Positions 1 to 10,142 of a stretch of 64,000 nucleotides of DNA are shown one piece after another. Each line of letters opens with the position of its first letter. Within the stretch, counting starts at the first letter, position 1. Where the stretch lies: contig NW_025963552.1 in assembly GCF_910591885.1 (NCBI RefSeq), positions 5,952,001-6,016,000 on the forward strand, written 5' to 3'. The translations under genes and the position numbers were made by a program. Source of the stretch: Bombus terrestris. Its lineage: Eukaryota; Arthropoda; Insecta; Hymenoptera; Apidae. The notes under the pieces are model-generated. The model made no database searches and was not told the DNA's origin. It was given only the letters and a program-made list of their open reading frames with translations.

Positions 1-209
1 TGCAGTAAGTTAAATTTATAACTCCATATTTGATTATTCGTTTATTATGTCGACGTTGTATTGGGCTTATGATTATCTTTCGTTCGGATGGCGATTATGG
101 TAAATATATACGACGACTGGCTATGTTCCTGGACAATGCGATTAGATATAAATTAATATGATGGACATGTTGGAAAAAGGATTAAAAATTACGGCGCAGG
201 GCGTTTCGG
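1..209 (+). repeat. 5' copy of a repeat shared with 6427-6641 (R1 family leader?)
   Basis: This stretch aligns by eye with 6427-6641. Shared landmarks in the same order are TGCAGTAA, TTTATAACT, TTTATTATG, TTGTATTGGG, TTATGATT, GGTGGCGATT, ACTGGCTATGT and GTTTCGGAA. Both copies lie just upstream of R1-clade coding sequence. I infer that it is the untranslated leader of that family. It could also be the 3' end of an upstream copy that lies outside the window. Confidence 0.5.
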
Positions 210-837
210 AACCCCCAGGCCCCGTTGCGGATTCGAGTGAAGTGCCACTCCACTGGCTATTATCCGATGGTCGCCATACTTCACAATTGCTGCCAAATAC
301 TGCACACATCAGCCGGTTTGCGGTATGTCAACTCTGGTCCCTGTCATATGCAGTGTCGTGTAATAATTCAACGAATTATTGAAAAGATGTCGATCTCAAA
401 ACAGTAGATCGAACTCTTTACTTCCACACACTTGTACACGGAAATAAATGGTTCGCGGTTCGCAACGATAGACTTTAAGTTTAGGGTAGTTAAGACTTAT
501 GTAGATTGCAGACTCGCTCGGGTGATTTCGGGAGGAGTATTTATGTTCTTTTATTTGTTGGAGTTGGAGAAAGAATTTCGTCGTATGGATGTATCATATG
601 GTTGGATAGAAGTGGCTCTTCAGGCTCGGCCCAACGGTCATTAAGCGACTGTAAGGGCGGCAAGGGGCGGGGGGTGTTGACCCCAAGGCGCCCCCTCGTG
701 CGGAAAAAGCGACTTTGGAAAACAAGACGGATACAATGGGACGGAGGAGCTATGCGGGCGAGGAAGGCGGAACGCAAGCATTAAAAAGGGAAGAACGAGA
801 AGTTTAAAGTTCTCTCGCACATTAAACTAAGTGAAAA

Positions 838-2405
838 CGTAACAATCACTGCTACACCGAATCCGAAGAGAGAGGAGGAGGGAGATTGGTTCATTCTATT
901 TCGGACGAGCAAGAGGCTACAGAGAAGTCCTGTTCTAAGCGGGAAAATGGAGGCGAATGTTGGCGATGAATGGGAAGGTGGTGAAGTATGGTTTGGTGTT
1001 GGGGACAGTGATCAGAGTATGCCGATTATAGTGAGAAATGATAAACAGGCAGGTATTTGGCGAGGAGAGCGGTTGAAAGAAGTACGCGCGCTAGATATGG
1101 TAAATCGTTGCCTGTGGGCAGTGAGGCGGAGGATAGTGCGAGGGAGGATATTGACGCTCAGAATAGTGAGGTCGAGGGTGAAAATATAATGTTCACGATG
1201 AGTAAAATGAAGTGGTTCACGTAAGCCTTATTGAGAACAGTCAAAATGTTGAATGCACTGATAAAGAAACTGAATCTGGACAAGGATAAGAACTAGGGAA
1301 TTAGAGGAATAGGCAATGTGATCGGGGGTATAGTGTCGTCGTTGGACCAATGCATTGGTCAGACAAAAAGGAGGAAGATGAAATCTGAGCGAGGAAAAGT
1401 AGAAAGGGTCGGACGGAATATAGGGTAGCAGGATGCAATCTGCGCTGCGGATGAGAGTAGGGAGGACACGGGCGAAAGGGTAGCGGGCGACTACTCCAAA
1501 AGAAAAAATGATGTCCCTGGCGACGGGAGAAAGGTCGTAACAGTTAGGTGGCCCAGGAAAGGGGAACCTACATACGCGTAGGTTGGTTGAAAACGAAGAC
1601 TGACAGAAAGAGGAGCGAGGACACGGAGGGTCGGAGTACGGTTGGCAGAAGAAGCAGGGAAAGGAACGGGGCCCCAGGGGTTGCCATCCTCCGGCGCGCG
1701 TGCTAACGAAGAGGGTCGGGGGAGAAAGTAACTGGCAAAGGGCAAAGGGAGGAAAGGATTTTGATCTATGTGAAGGAAGGTCGGGACTGGGTCGAGACGT
1801 TTAAAGGGATAATGTCCGCGAGGAACACGATCGAGGGAGTAACGGGTATGAACAAAACTGGGACTGGCCACATACTCATCAAGTGTGAAAAGAAGATCGT
1901 AGTGAGTGAGGTGGCTGAGAAGCTTAAGGCCGCCTTGTGCGATGCAACGGAGGTAGCTGCATTAGTGAGTAGGGCTACCGTGCAGATAAAAAATATCGAT
2001 CCCATTACCACCAATGAGGGGTGGGAAGAGGACATAAGAAAAGAGTGGGGCATAAAAAAGGGAGCTAGTGTTGAGGTAAGGGCGCTGACAATGGCGCCAT
2101 AGGGTATTCAAGAGGCGGTGGTGATGTTACCCGCTACTGCGGTCCCACGGTAAGAAGTGGCGAGAAGGTTCAGGACTGGCCTGACTATCGCTTCGGCTAG
2201 GCTGCTGCCGAATGTGCAGCGATGCTTTAAATGCTACATGTTAGGGCATATGGCTGCATGGTACGCGGTCTTGTGCCCGAGGAAGGAATTGTGTAGGAAG
2301 TGCGGCAGTACTGAACACGTGATCAGAGAGTACACAAAGGAGCCAGAGTGTGCGATGGGCTGTAAGCACGAGGGAGTGAACGCAAGGCACGTTAAGGCTC
2401 ATTGA
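838..2405 (+). pseudogene. R1-A ORF1 (gag-like protein), broken
   Basis: ORF1 proteins of this clade bind RNA and package the transcript. The N-terminal part (about 838-1190) matches the equivalent part of R1-B at 4264-4480, including the shared string SKRLQRSP. The conserved central gag region lies at 1761-2102. A tandem zinc-knuckle region follows at about 2211-2370, with the CFKC and CRKC pairs and later His and Cys residues. In-frame stops separate these parts (TAG at 2100-2102, TAA at 2151-2153), and the N-terminal part lies in another frame. The first knuckle reads CYMLGH with spacing that looks altered. It is a decayed gene and not expressible as one protein. Confidence 0.7.
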
Positions 2406-2435
2406 CCTACCCGATGTTTAGGACCGATTATAAGG

Positions 2436-3897
2436 GCAGGAAAAGTTAAGGCCTTACACATAAACTTGAATAGACGCGGACTTGCACAGGATTTATTATT
2501 GCAGTAAGCATGTGAGAATAAGGTGAACGTAGCATTTATCGTCGAACCGTATAGACAGTTACCGTATTGGTGCAATGTTACGGTCGGGGATGCAACGCTA
2601 TGGGTTACCCTATTCAATGGAAGACATGCGGCGAGTGAGACATTGGTTAACAAGGAGGGATTGGTCGGCATCAAGGCGGAGCACACGATGTGTATCGGTG
2701 GCTATTATTCCCCCAATGTGAGTAAGCAGAAGTTTGACGGATACATAGGGGAAGTGGAGATAGTGATAGTGGGCCGTAGGAGAAGAGCTCCGACGCCGTT
2801 ACTGGCCGGCGATTTTAATGCGAAATCCACGACCTGGGATTACAGGAGGACAGGGCCGAGGGTCTGCTGGATATGTTGACAAGAAACGAGCTGATGCCGA
2901 TGAGAGCGACTGAAATATACTCCTTTGCGTACAAGCTTCTCAGATATTTTGAGTGTTAATAGACGAATAAGGAAGAGTTGGAAAAAGAGTTCCGATATGG
3001 ACTGGTACTCTGCCTCTGATCATTTGTATTTTTTGCACGAATTTGCGAGTGATCGCAAAGTGAGTGATCGCGAGTGAGCGCGAGATAATTTTAAATATTT
3101 GACGAAGAATGTTGACGCGGGAAAATTCCTGAGGAGGTTGGTCCAGAATTTGGATTTTATGGTGAATGACGGGGTGATACACGGCGTCCAATTCCAGAAT
3201 TCTCTGGAACGTACGTGTGCCAATGAAATGAAAGAGATCTTCCCGCCGCACGTCAGGAGAGGTATTAACCACTGGTGGAACACAGAGTTGTCCGGGTTGA
3301 GAAGGGCAACTCTGAGATTAAGAAGAAGAGAGCAGCGGGCAGTGGCAGCTAGTAGAGACAATGCAGGACATATTGTAACTGAGTTCAGGGAGGCAAGGAG
3401 GAGGTTAAGAAGGGCTATCAAATGATGCAAAGATAAAAGGTGGAAGGATTTTTGCGCAACTCTGGACCAGGATCTTTGGGGGAGGCCGTATCGAGTCGTA
3501 AGAGCCAAAATGGCTCGAAACGTGCCACCGGAGTGTCTCTGCAAGGACAGAGTTGCAAAGATTCTTGAAGATCTTTTCGTCATCAATAGAGCGGAACAGT
3601 CGGAGGAAGACTTTTCGGATCTCGCAGACTCAAGGAGAAGAGGAGCAAGATCTACGCTTAACGGAGGAGGACCTGCTCATGACCATGACAAAATGCGACC
3701 CGAGGAAAGCTGCAGGCGTGGAAGGGGTTCCGGGGGAGATCGTTAGGATCGTAGAGGAACAACAGCCTAGGCGGAGTCTGAACCTGTTCAACAGTATAAA
3801 TAGGTCTGGACAGATACCGGCGGTGTGGAGGGTGGTGCTTCTGCCAAAACCGACAAAGGACCCACTGTTTAAGGTACGATGTTTACCCACTGTTTAA
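2436..3897 (+). pseudogene. R1-A ORF2 (endonuclease and start of reverse transcriptase), broken and 3'-truncated
   Basis: The N-terminus reads VKALHINLNRRGLAQDLL, the usual opening of R1-clade APE-type endonucleases. It carries an in-frame TAA at 2505-2507. The endonuclease motif GDFNAKS lies near 2810-2830. A frameshift follows near 2850. The linker between endonuclease and RT is visible at 3099-3425 (HWWNTELSGLRR). The RT begins at about 3680-3890 in another frame, with KAAGVEGVPGEI where KAPGPDGIP-like residues are usual. The frame ends at 3897, before any catalytic aspartates, so this copy cannot encode an active RT. Confidence 0.75.
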
Positions 3898-3912
3898 GAT
3901 TAAGGTACGATG
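3861..3912 (+). repeat. Short imperfect tandem duplication at the R1-A break
   Basis: CCCACTGTTTAAGGTACGATG (3861-3881) recurs at 3886-3912 with a 6-bp insertion (ATTAAG). It lies exactly where R1-A loses homology to RT. That fits an end-joining scar, which is an inference. From 3913 to 4137 I recognise nothing. Confidence 0.7.
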
Positions 3913-4266
3913 AGTAGAGGCCAACCCGAAGTATTGTCGAATGACTGTACCGGCTTGGAACCTCAAATACCAATGGAGTTGAGAAGGAGGAGCGATTTTT
4001 AGTAGATATAGCGAAGTCATCTGCCGCATCCCACATAAACCACGTACATTTGGCACGGGGCATGCGTAAAGAATATTCCCCTCCTCCGAAAAAGAAGAAA
4101 AAGAAAAAGGAGGTTGGGATTAGGTTGACTCGATGTTCATCTAGAGACTGCAAAAACAGCGGAAGGATGTCGATCCCAGCGCACTCTCTCGTGCGGCAAA
4201 TGTGACCGGGGAAAATAGAATTGGGGGGAAAAGCTCGAAGCCACTTCGAATATAAAGCTGAAGGAC

Positions 4267-5058
4267 GTGACAATCACGTTACTATCTAAGAGTAAAAGTA
4301 AAGAGGAAGGAGAAGGCTTTAGCCCTTTTATTAAGCCTAGTAAAAGGCTACAGAGAAGCCCGATTGTCGGGGAAAGAAAGGGGGTTGAGGTCGGTGAAGA
4401 GTCCGAAGGGGGAGAAAGATCCTTCGGAGTCAGTGAACATAGCACGCCGTTGGTGAAAGGAGACAAAGGAGGAATATACCTGGCGAGGTGGGCGGTTGTG
4501 AAGACCTCGCACGCTAGATACCGGGCGGAACTTGGTGAAGAGTGGTAAGACTCATGACGTGAGGAGGGAGGATACCGGCCTGAGGAAAGTGGTAGAGTGT
4601 CCCAAAAAGAGATGGTGTCCCCTGGAAAAGGGGAAAGCTTGCGGTTGTAGCCAAGAGACCGAGGAAAGGAGAGCTGTATCATGCAGAAATGTGTGGTCGG
4701 CCAGAGGCCTTCGAATACTCGGAGAGGGAAAGGAGTGAGGACTCGGAGGGCTGGTATGTGCTCGAAAGAAGAAGAAGTGAGAGGTGACAACCTCCGCAAT
4801 CCGCTGGTGTCCTCCAGGAACCGCAATTCGCTGGGGTTCAAGGGAACGGAAAAGGGAAAGGAGGAGGCGGTGGAAGAGCATCAGCCGCAAGGAAGAGGAA
4901 GAGGGCAATCCTTATCAAGGTCGAGGAGGTCCGAGATTGGATGGATGTATATCGAAGAATTATGACCGTCAGAAACACGATCGTAGGGGCGACGGGGATG
5001 AGGAAGACCAGAGCTGGTCGCATCCTCATTAAATTCGACAGAAAGGTGGCAGTGGGCC
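4267..5058 (+). pseudogene. R1-B ORF1 remnant
   Basis: The first part (4267-4548) matches the R1-A ORF1 N-terminus. It has a low-complexity acidic and basic composition and shares the SKRLQRSP string. The conserved central gag segment is at about 4935-5055 (VRNTIVGATGMRKTRAGRI), equivalent to R1-A residues near 1815-1895. The parts lie in two frames. The gag segment stops abruptly after VAVGQ and is joined to RT sequence, so the zinc knuckles are absent. Confidence 0.6.
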
Positions 5059-6083
5059 AGTGGGCGAGGATCCCTACGATGCGGCAATCACGGGAGATGG
5101 GGGTCAGGGTCCGTGGGTTGGTCAAGCTGGTCACCGACTGGTGCACGGACACGGGCCTTCGACTGGCACGGGAGAAAACCGAAGTAATCCTGCTGACGGG
5201 GAAGCGCGTTCCAAGAGTTTTTAATCTTGACGTAGGTGGTGGAGAGATTGCCACCAAAGAAGTTGTAAAATATCTGGGGGTGCTACTGGACAACGCTAGG
5301 AGACACTCTTCGCACTTGGAGCAAGCGTGCGATAAGGCAGAGAAGTTCGTAAATTCCATCAGGAGCCTTCTGCCTAATGTAAACAGACCCACCGATTCTG
5401 TAAGAAGGTTATACTACGGAGTTTGAGAGTCGGATATCTCGTACGCTGCGCCGATATGGGCATCTGCCCCAGGTATGGTGAGAAATAAGATCATCTTGAT
5501 CAGTGTTCAGATGTCGGCGCTAGTGCGGACGTTGACGGCGTACAGGAGAATGTCGCACGGGGCACTGTGCGTGGTAACAGGCAATATGCCCATACATATT
5601 AAGGCGAAGCTCCGGTGGGAGGAGTACGTGGCGAAAAGAAGATACGGAGAGGAGGTGCGCGGCGAGATGCATGACTTGGCGGAGGAGAGGAAGAGGCTCT
5701 TGCATGAGGCCGAGGATAGGTGGAAAATCGAATGGTTATTCCATAATCCCGACAATTGGATGAGAAGGTTAATCAGGAATTCCTTAGTTTTCGTAAGGAG
5801 GAAGAGGAGGGTGAACCATTACGTGATGCAGATCCGTACCGGTTGTGGTATATTCAACCATTATCGACATAAGATCGGCATGGAGAGCCATACCAGTTGT
5901 TGGGACTGCGTGGAGGACCCGCACGACGCAGAGCACGTTCTGTTCAAGTGCCCAAGATGGGTGGTAGAGAGAACTTCGCTCGAATGCAAGGTGGACGATG
6001 GACATGGACATCGTCCCGAGGATGGCTGCAGAAGATGTCTGACGCGAGCAATCTGGTTCGGTGGCGTAGTGGTAGAACCATGA
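5059..6083 (+). pseudogene. R1-B ORF2 C-terminal part fused in frame to ORF1
   Basis: The frame that carries the gag segment from 4941 continues to 6083 with one interruption (TGA at 5424-5426, where a Trp codon is expected). It shows the RT palm and thumb end (LAREKTEVILLTGKRVP, then VVKYLGVLLD) and the R1-type C-terminal domain. That domain has a CX2C-X7-H-X4-C finger near 5906-5955 (CWDCVEDPHDAEHVLFKC). Endonuclease, RT fingers and the catalytic YADD are missing because of the internal deletion. Confidence 0.7.
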
Positions 6084-6091
6084 ACTAGACA

Positions 6092-6426
6092 CATGTAAAA
6101 GTGGCGACTTGCAATGGTGAATCTAACTACCAGTGAATATACAGAACATAGAGTCGAACTCAGTTATGAATGTTGGTAAATGCGTATTGTAGAGAATTAA
6201 GTTATTAAAATGGTATAAATCGTAAGGAAGATGATTTATTGGCGCACACAAATAATAATAATGAATAAATAAATAATAAAATAATATAACAAATAATATA
6301 CAATAATATATAATACATAAGACAAAAAGTATAATACATAGTGTTTAGGTTATAATTAATAGCTTAAGATAATTAATAATTTAATTTATAGTCCATAAAG
6401 TATAACTGATATCGATTATATATATG
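6092..6426. other. AT-rich stretch between R1 copies, no gene seen
   Basis: The first 150 bases may be the 3' untranslated end of R1-B. The rest is simple AT-rich sequence with runs of AATA and ATAATA. I see no coding region or structured element. Confidence 0.6.
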
Positions 6427-6641
6427 ATGCAGTAAATTAACTTAGTTTATAACTGCATATTGGGGTTTTTTGATTTATTATGACGATGTTGGCTTGTATT
6501 GGGATTATGATTGTCTTGCGTTTGGGTGGCGATTTTGGTAGATATGTATGACAACTGGCTATGTCCATGAACTATGCTTCATTTATAATAACATGGATAA
6601 GTTTATAACGGAGAAAAAAATTATGACGCAAGGAGTTTCGG
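6427..6641 (+). repeat. Second copy of the R1-family leader repeat
   Basis: It matches 1-209 by shared landmarks in the same order (see that entry). In this copy the match breaks right after GTTTCGGAA, and RT coding sequence starts about 10 bp later. A deletion between leader and RT would explain the junction. Confidence 0.5.
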
Positions 6642-6649
6642 AATAAGTA

Positions 6650-7960
6650 TCCTACCGGCGATGAGCAAGGTTTGGGAAAACACGTTCAAGTCGGCCATTA
6701 AGAAGGAACTGGGAATGGACCCGTCCTACCGAAATCAATTTGGGTTCCACAAGGGGAAGAGTACCATCGGTGCCATCTCGCCGATTCTTGCGAAAAGAAG
6801 GGCATTGTCTGCGTCATGATGTGCATCGATGTTAAAATCGCGTTCAATCCCGTGCGGTGAGAAGTAATCCTGAAAGAGGCGAAGCGTAGGAGTCTCTCCC
6901 CTCCCTCTCAATTTGACGAAGGTTCTCGCGAACTACCTCAAGGACCGTTTCATAGTTCTCAACAACCCGAGTGGTCTGATCGTGAAACAAATGTTTGCTG
7001 GTGTTCCGCGGGGCTCTGTGGTAGGCCCGCTTCTGTAGAACCTAATTTACGATGACCTGCTGGCCAGATTTGACAATCGAGTGAATGTGAGAGCTTTTGC
7101 ATTTGCGGACAATCTTGCTATCTTGGTGGGTCTGAAGACGAAGGAAAGTGTGGAGGTCAACTTGAATCTCCACATGAAGACGATCCTAAAATGGTGTGAA
7201 AATTCGGGTCTCCAGATAGCGAAGGATAAAACTGAGATCACTTTATTGACGAGAATGAGAGTTCCAAAAAATTTTAACGTAACTTTGACCGCAGAGATGC
7301 TTAACACACGCGAAAGGGTTAAATAACTAGGCGTGGTGTTGGACGCCGAAAGGAAATTCAGTGACCACATCGAAGCAGTTTGTACTAGAGCCGATGCGAT
7401 TATAGGCGTCATCGGAAGGCTCCTGCCGAATTTGAACCGCCCCTCTGAGGCCTGTAGCAAGTTGTACTATCGGGTGTGGGACCTTAGCAAAGTCAAGATA
7501 GCAGGCGAACACTGCAGGGCACAGAGAATTGCCTTGATAAGTACCTCTACGGCCTACAGAACGGTTTCGCACGCGGCGTTGTGCCTGTTGACGAGGACCA
7601 TGCCCATTCATATGAGGACACGGTGGTGGTGGAATCTACGAGGTTATGATGAAACTAGCTCGACCAGACCTCGGCGATCCAGAAGTGCTCCTGCATCAGC
7701 TTCATCTTTACGAAGGGGAAGCGGTGGACAAATGGAGAAGTAAATGGATCAGGTCCAACGCGCACATTTCGTCATGGAGGTTGATTGAGGACGCAGCCAC
7801 CTTCCAGAAGATGAAGAGAAATATAGAACACTATACTGATACTAACACTACTCTGACGTGTCCAGATGGTGCTGAGCACGCCTTACTGAGGTGTCCAAGA
7901 TGGGCGATCCAGCGTACCACTCTGGAGAGTGTTGTTGGCGACACGTTGATAGTGAATAAT
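6650..7960 (+). pseudogene. R1-C ORF2 fragment: reverse transcriptase and C-terminal domain, broken
   Basis: The RT signature NQFGFHKGKSTIGAI lies near 6740-6775 and GVPRGSVVGPL near 7005-7035. The catalytic position at about 7101-7112 reads FADN instead of FADD, so the second aspartate is lost. The RT end (IAKDKTEITLLTRMRVP) and the LGVVLD motif follow, then C-terminal domain pieces in three frames up to 7960. In-frame stops are present near 7038 and 7324. The sequence ends at the first base of the copia-1 LTR. It belongs to the same family as R1-A and R1-B. Confidence 0.75.
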
Positions 7961-8036
7961 TGTTGGGAACATGATACATTTACACTGTACATGTGAATGT
8001 GTGTGTGAGCGTCAGAGGGCGTCCAGGCCTTAGTTG
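7961..8036 (+). repeat. Copia-1 5' LTR, first segment
   Basis: These 76 bases match the start of the 3' LTR (17449-17524) with three substitutions. The LTR is cut at GGCCTTAGTTG (8026-8036), which is duplicated after the R1-D insertion at 12871-12881. Confidence 0.9.
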
Positions 8037-8348
8037 AGAGGGGAGCATGAGGCGGGCATGGGTTCTCGGGGCGTAGGACCACGCCCCGGGAAACCCCGAT
8101 GGATCTGATGTTCCCTTATAGTCGGGTGGCGGCTGGTCGGAGCCTCTGGTACCCGTCAGTCCGCTGATCCGGTGCGGGGAACTTCGGAGAAGTTGGTGGG
8201 CCCATGCCTGTCAAGACCACTCACCTCACCTTCTCGTGGGGCTCCCTGTCACCCTGCACCGGACATTTCCGGGACAGGGTGCGAAAGAGTGAGTGGCACC
8301 AGGACGGATTCCCGATGACGACACAGCGAAAAAACAATAACATTTATT

Positions 8349-10125
8349 ATGGAAGGTACAACAAATAGGAAAAACACGTACAGTACAGGGGAGGGAGTTC
8401 CCAATACCGGCGTAGTCGGGGGTAGTCAAGTGGGTCCCACTACGTCGTCATCATACGACCACGGCCGCTCGGGGGTGGACCGCCAGGCCCCCGAACGTAT
8501 TATCACGCCTGGCGAGGCGAGGAGTCTATACTCGGAGGAAGACATGGAACCCCCGAGAACTCCGAGGACGAGAAGCGGGAGCCGGTCGGACAGCGTCTTC
8601 CTTGCGCCGGCCCCGATAGACGAAGCCACAACAACAACATCTACGGCGGGAGGATCGCGGGCACGAACGAGGTCGGACGACGAAGAATCGGTAGCCGCGT
8701 TCGCGTCTCGCTCATCACTGGCATCAACCGCATCCAGGGGGAAGAAGAGGAAGCTGGCGACAGCAGCTACCCTGGAAGTCTGCGAAGATCTGGAGATACA
8801 AGTGAGGACGAGTTCGGCCGCGGATGTCAGCGCGGACTTAACGAGACACGTGTCCGAAATCATGAGGATGGCGACCACATCGTCCAACCTCAAGAGCACG
8901 AACATCAAAGCGCTAAAGGAAGCGGCGAGCTATATCACGGCCGCATGGAAGAACGAGGCCCCGCGAAGGAGAGAACAAGCGGGCAGCAGCGGCAACAGCG
9001 CGGCGATGAGGCTGGTGGAAGCGAGACTGTCCGCGTTGGAGGAGGAGAATGCCGCCCCTAGGAGAGAGCTGGCAAGGAGGTCTATGCCCGCGATCGAATG
9101 CCCGCGGTGCAGCGGTGCCGACGCGGAACTCCCTCGGGACGAGGCTGTAACTCAAGGAGCGCGACTCGATGCCCTCGAGAGAAAGCTAGAAGAGTTGGGA
9201 CCCTCCATAATGAAGATGATGGAGAGACAATTCGGGAGTCTATTGAAGCCGCAGCTGCAACAACAACGGCAGCAGCAACAAAGTACTCCCGAAACCCGAC
9301 GGAGCGCGGAACACTCTGCTACTCGTCCCCGCCGCCCCCGAGGACTCAGGAGGACGGCGGGTGGAATGTGGTGGTAGGGAGAAAAAGTAAGAAGGGGCGG
9401 AAGAACATCGCCGAAAGGAAGCTGGACGCCACTAGAGGAGATGAGAAGACCCGACCATCAGTGGCTGCCCAAAAACTGCGGGCAGATAGGATGGGAGGCG
9501 CGCCGAAATCGGGCAGCGGTGGCACCGTTAAAATGCCAATTAGGAGGGGAAAGACGTCGCCGACAGTTACGCTCCCTCGCGTACTGCGTACATCCGCGGT
9601 AACTCTGACGCTAAGTGAGGGAGCCAACATGTCGTATGCCGACGTCGTAACGACGGCCAGGCGAGCCATCCCCCTCGGCGAGATAGGCGTGCAGGCCGTC
9701 ACGATGAAGAAGGCGATGACGGGCGCCATCGTCATTAGAGTCCCGGGGGACAAGGATAGAGAAAAGGCGTCGATCCTAGCGACGCGCCTGGCAAGCGTTC
9801 TGGACCCAACCAAGGTAAGGGTCGGAACTCCCACGATCAAAGCGAAATTGAGAATCACCAACGAGGGCTCATCTCAATGGGCAAGGAGGAGCTGCGTCAA
9901 GCACTGGCCTTAGCCGCGGGATGCAACAGCGAAGATGTTCAGATCGGCGAGATCGGCGTCTCCAAAGGCGGACTCGGATCGGCATGGGTCAAGTGCCCTG
10001 CGGCCGGTGCCCGCAAGCTAGCTCAGGCGGGCAAGGTGGTCTTGGGGTGGTCCATCGCGAGGGTCTCTGCCATACCGAAGAGACCCTTACAGTGCTTCAA
10101 GTGCCTGGAGCTGGGACGCACGGGG
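8349..10125 (+). pseudogene. R1-D ORF1 (gag-like), two frameshifts, fused to ORF2
   Basis: I chose the ATG at 8349 as start because an open frame of 342 codons follows. The first part is rich in Ser, Thr, Arg and Glu. A heptad-like segment lies near residues 215-300 and a glutamine-rich run near 9256-9280. The frame shifts near 9320-9350 into one that continues GGWNVVVGRKSKKG to about 9870, and shifts again to the frame of 9877. The conserved gag core ends in one zinc knuckle half (CFKCLELG, near 10091-10114). There homology jumps across a C-run (10131-10142) into ORF2. The remaining knuckles are missing. Confidence 0.75.
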
Positions 10126-10142
10126 GAACAACCCCCCCCCCC

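Larger units (their letters stand above)
1..3912 (+). mobile_element. R1-A: degenerate R1-clade non-LTR retrotransposon
   Basis: The segment holds, in order, a leader repeat, a non-coding stretch (210-837, no gene seen), an ORF1 with retroviral-type zinc knuckles, and an ORF2 with endonuclease and the start of reverse transcriptase. This two-ORF order is that of R1-clade elements, which insert by target-primed reverse transcription. Both ORFs are broken by stops and frameshifts. The RT is lost at about 3897, where a short imperfect duplication marks the junction. A second copy of the same family (R1-B) starts about 230 bp later. Confidence 0.75.
4138..6290 (+). mobile_element. R1-B: internally deleted copy of the same R1-clade family
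   Basis: The 5' part resembles R1-A around 690-1060, both in DNA (a CTCGTGCGG landmark) and in the encoded ORF1 start. The 3' part encodes the RT C-terminal region and the terminal zinc finger. The segment between, about 3 kb in an intact element, is missing. A simple A/T-rich tail (AATAATAATAATGAATAAAT around 6250-6270) may be the 3' end, as R1-clade elements often end in such tails. Confidence 0.65.

Noticed and set aside
1491..1871. Open frame of 126 codons on the - strand
   Set aside because: Shadow of the R1-A ORF1 region on the + strand. Low-complexity composition and no motif.
4137..4841. A 234-codon open frame on the - strand
   Set aside because: It lies opposite the charged, purine-rich ORF1 of R1-B. 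Its Ser/Pro/Leu-rich composition is what the complement of such DNA gives. No family signature.
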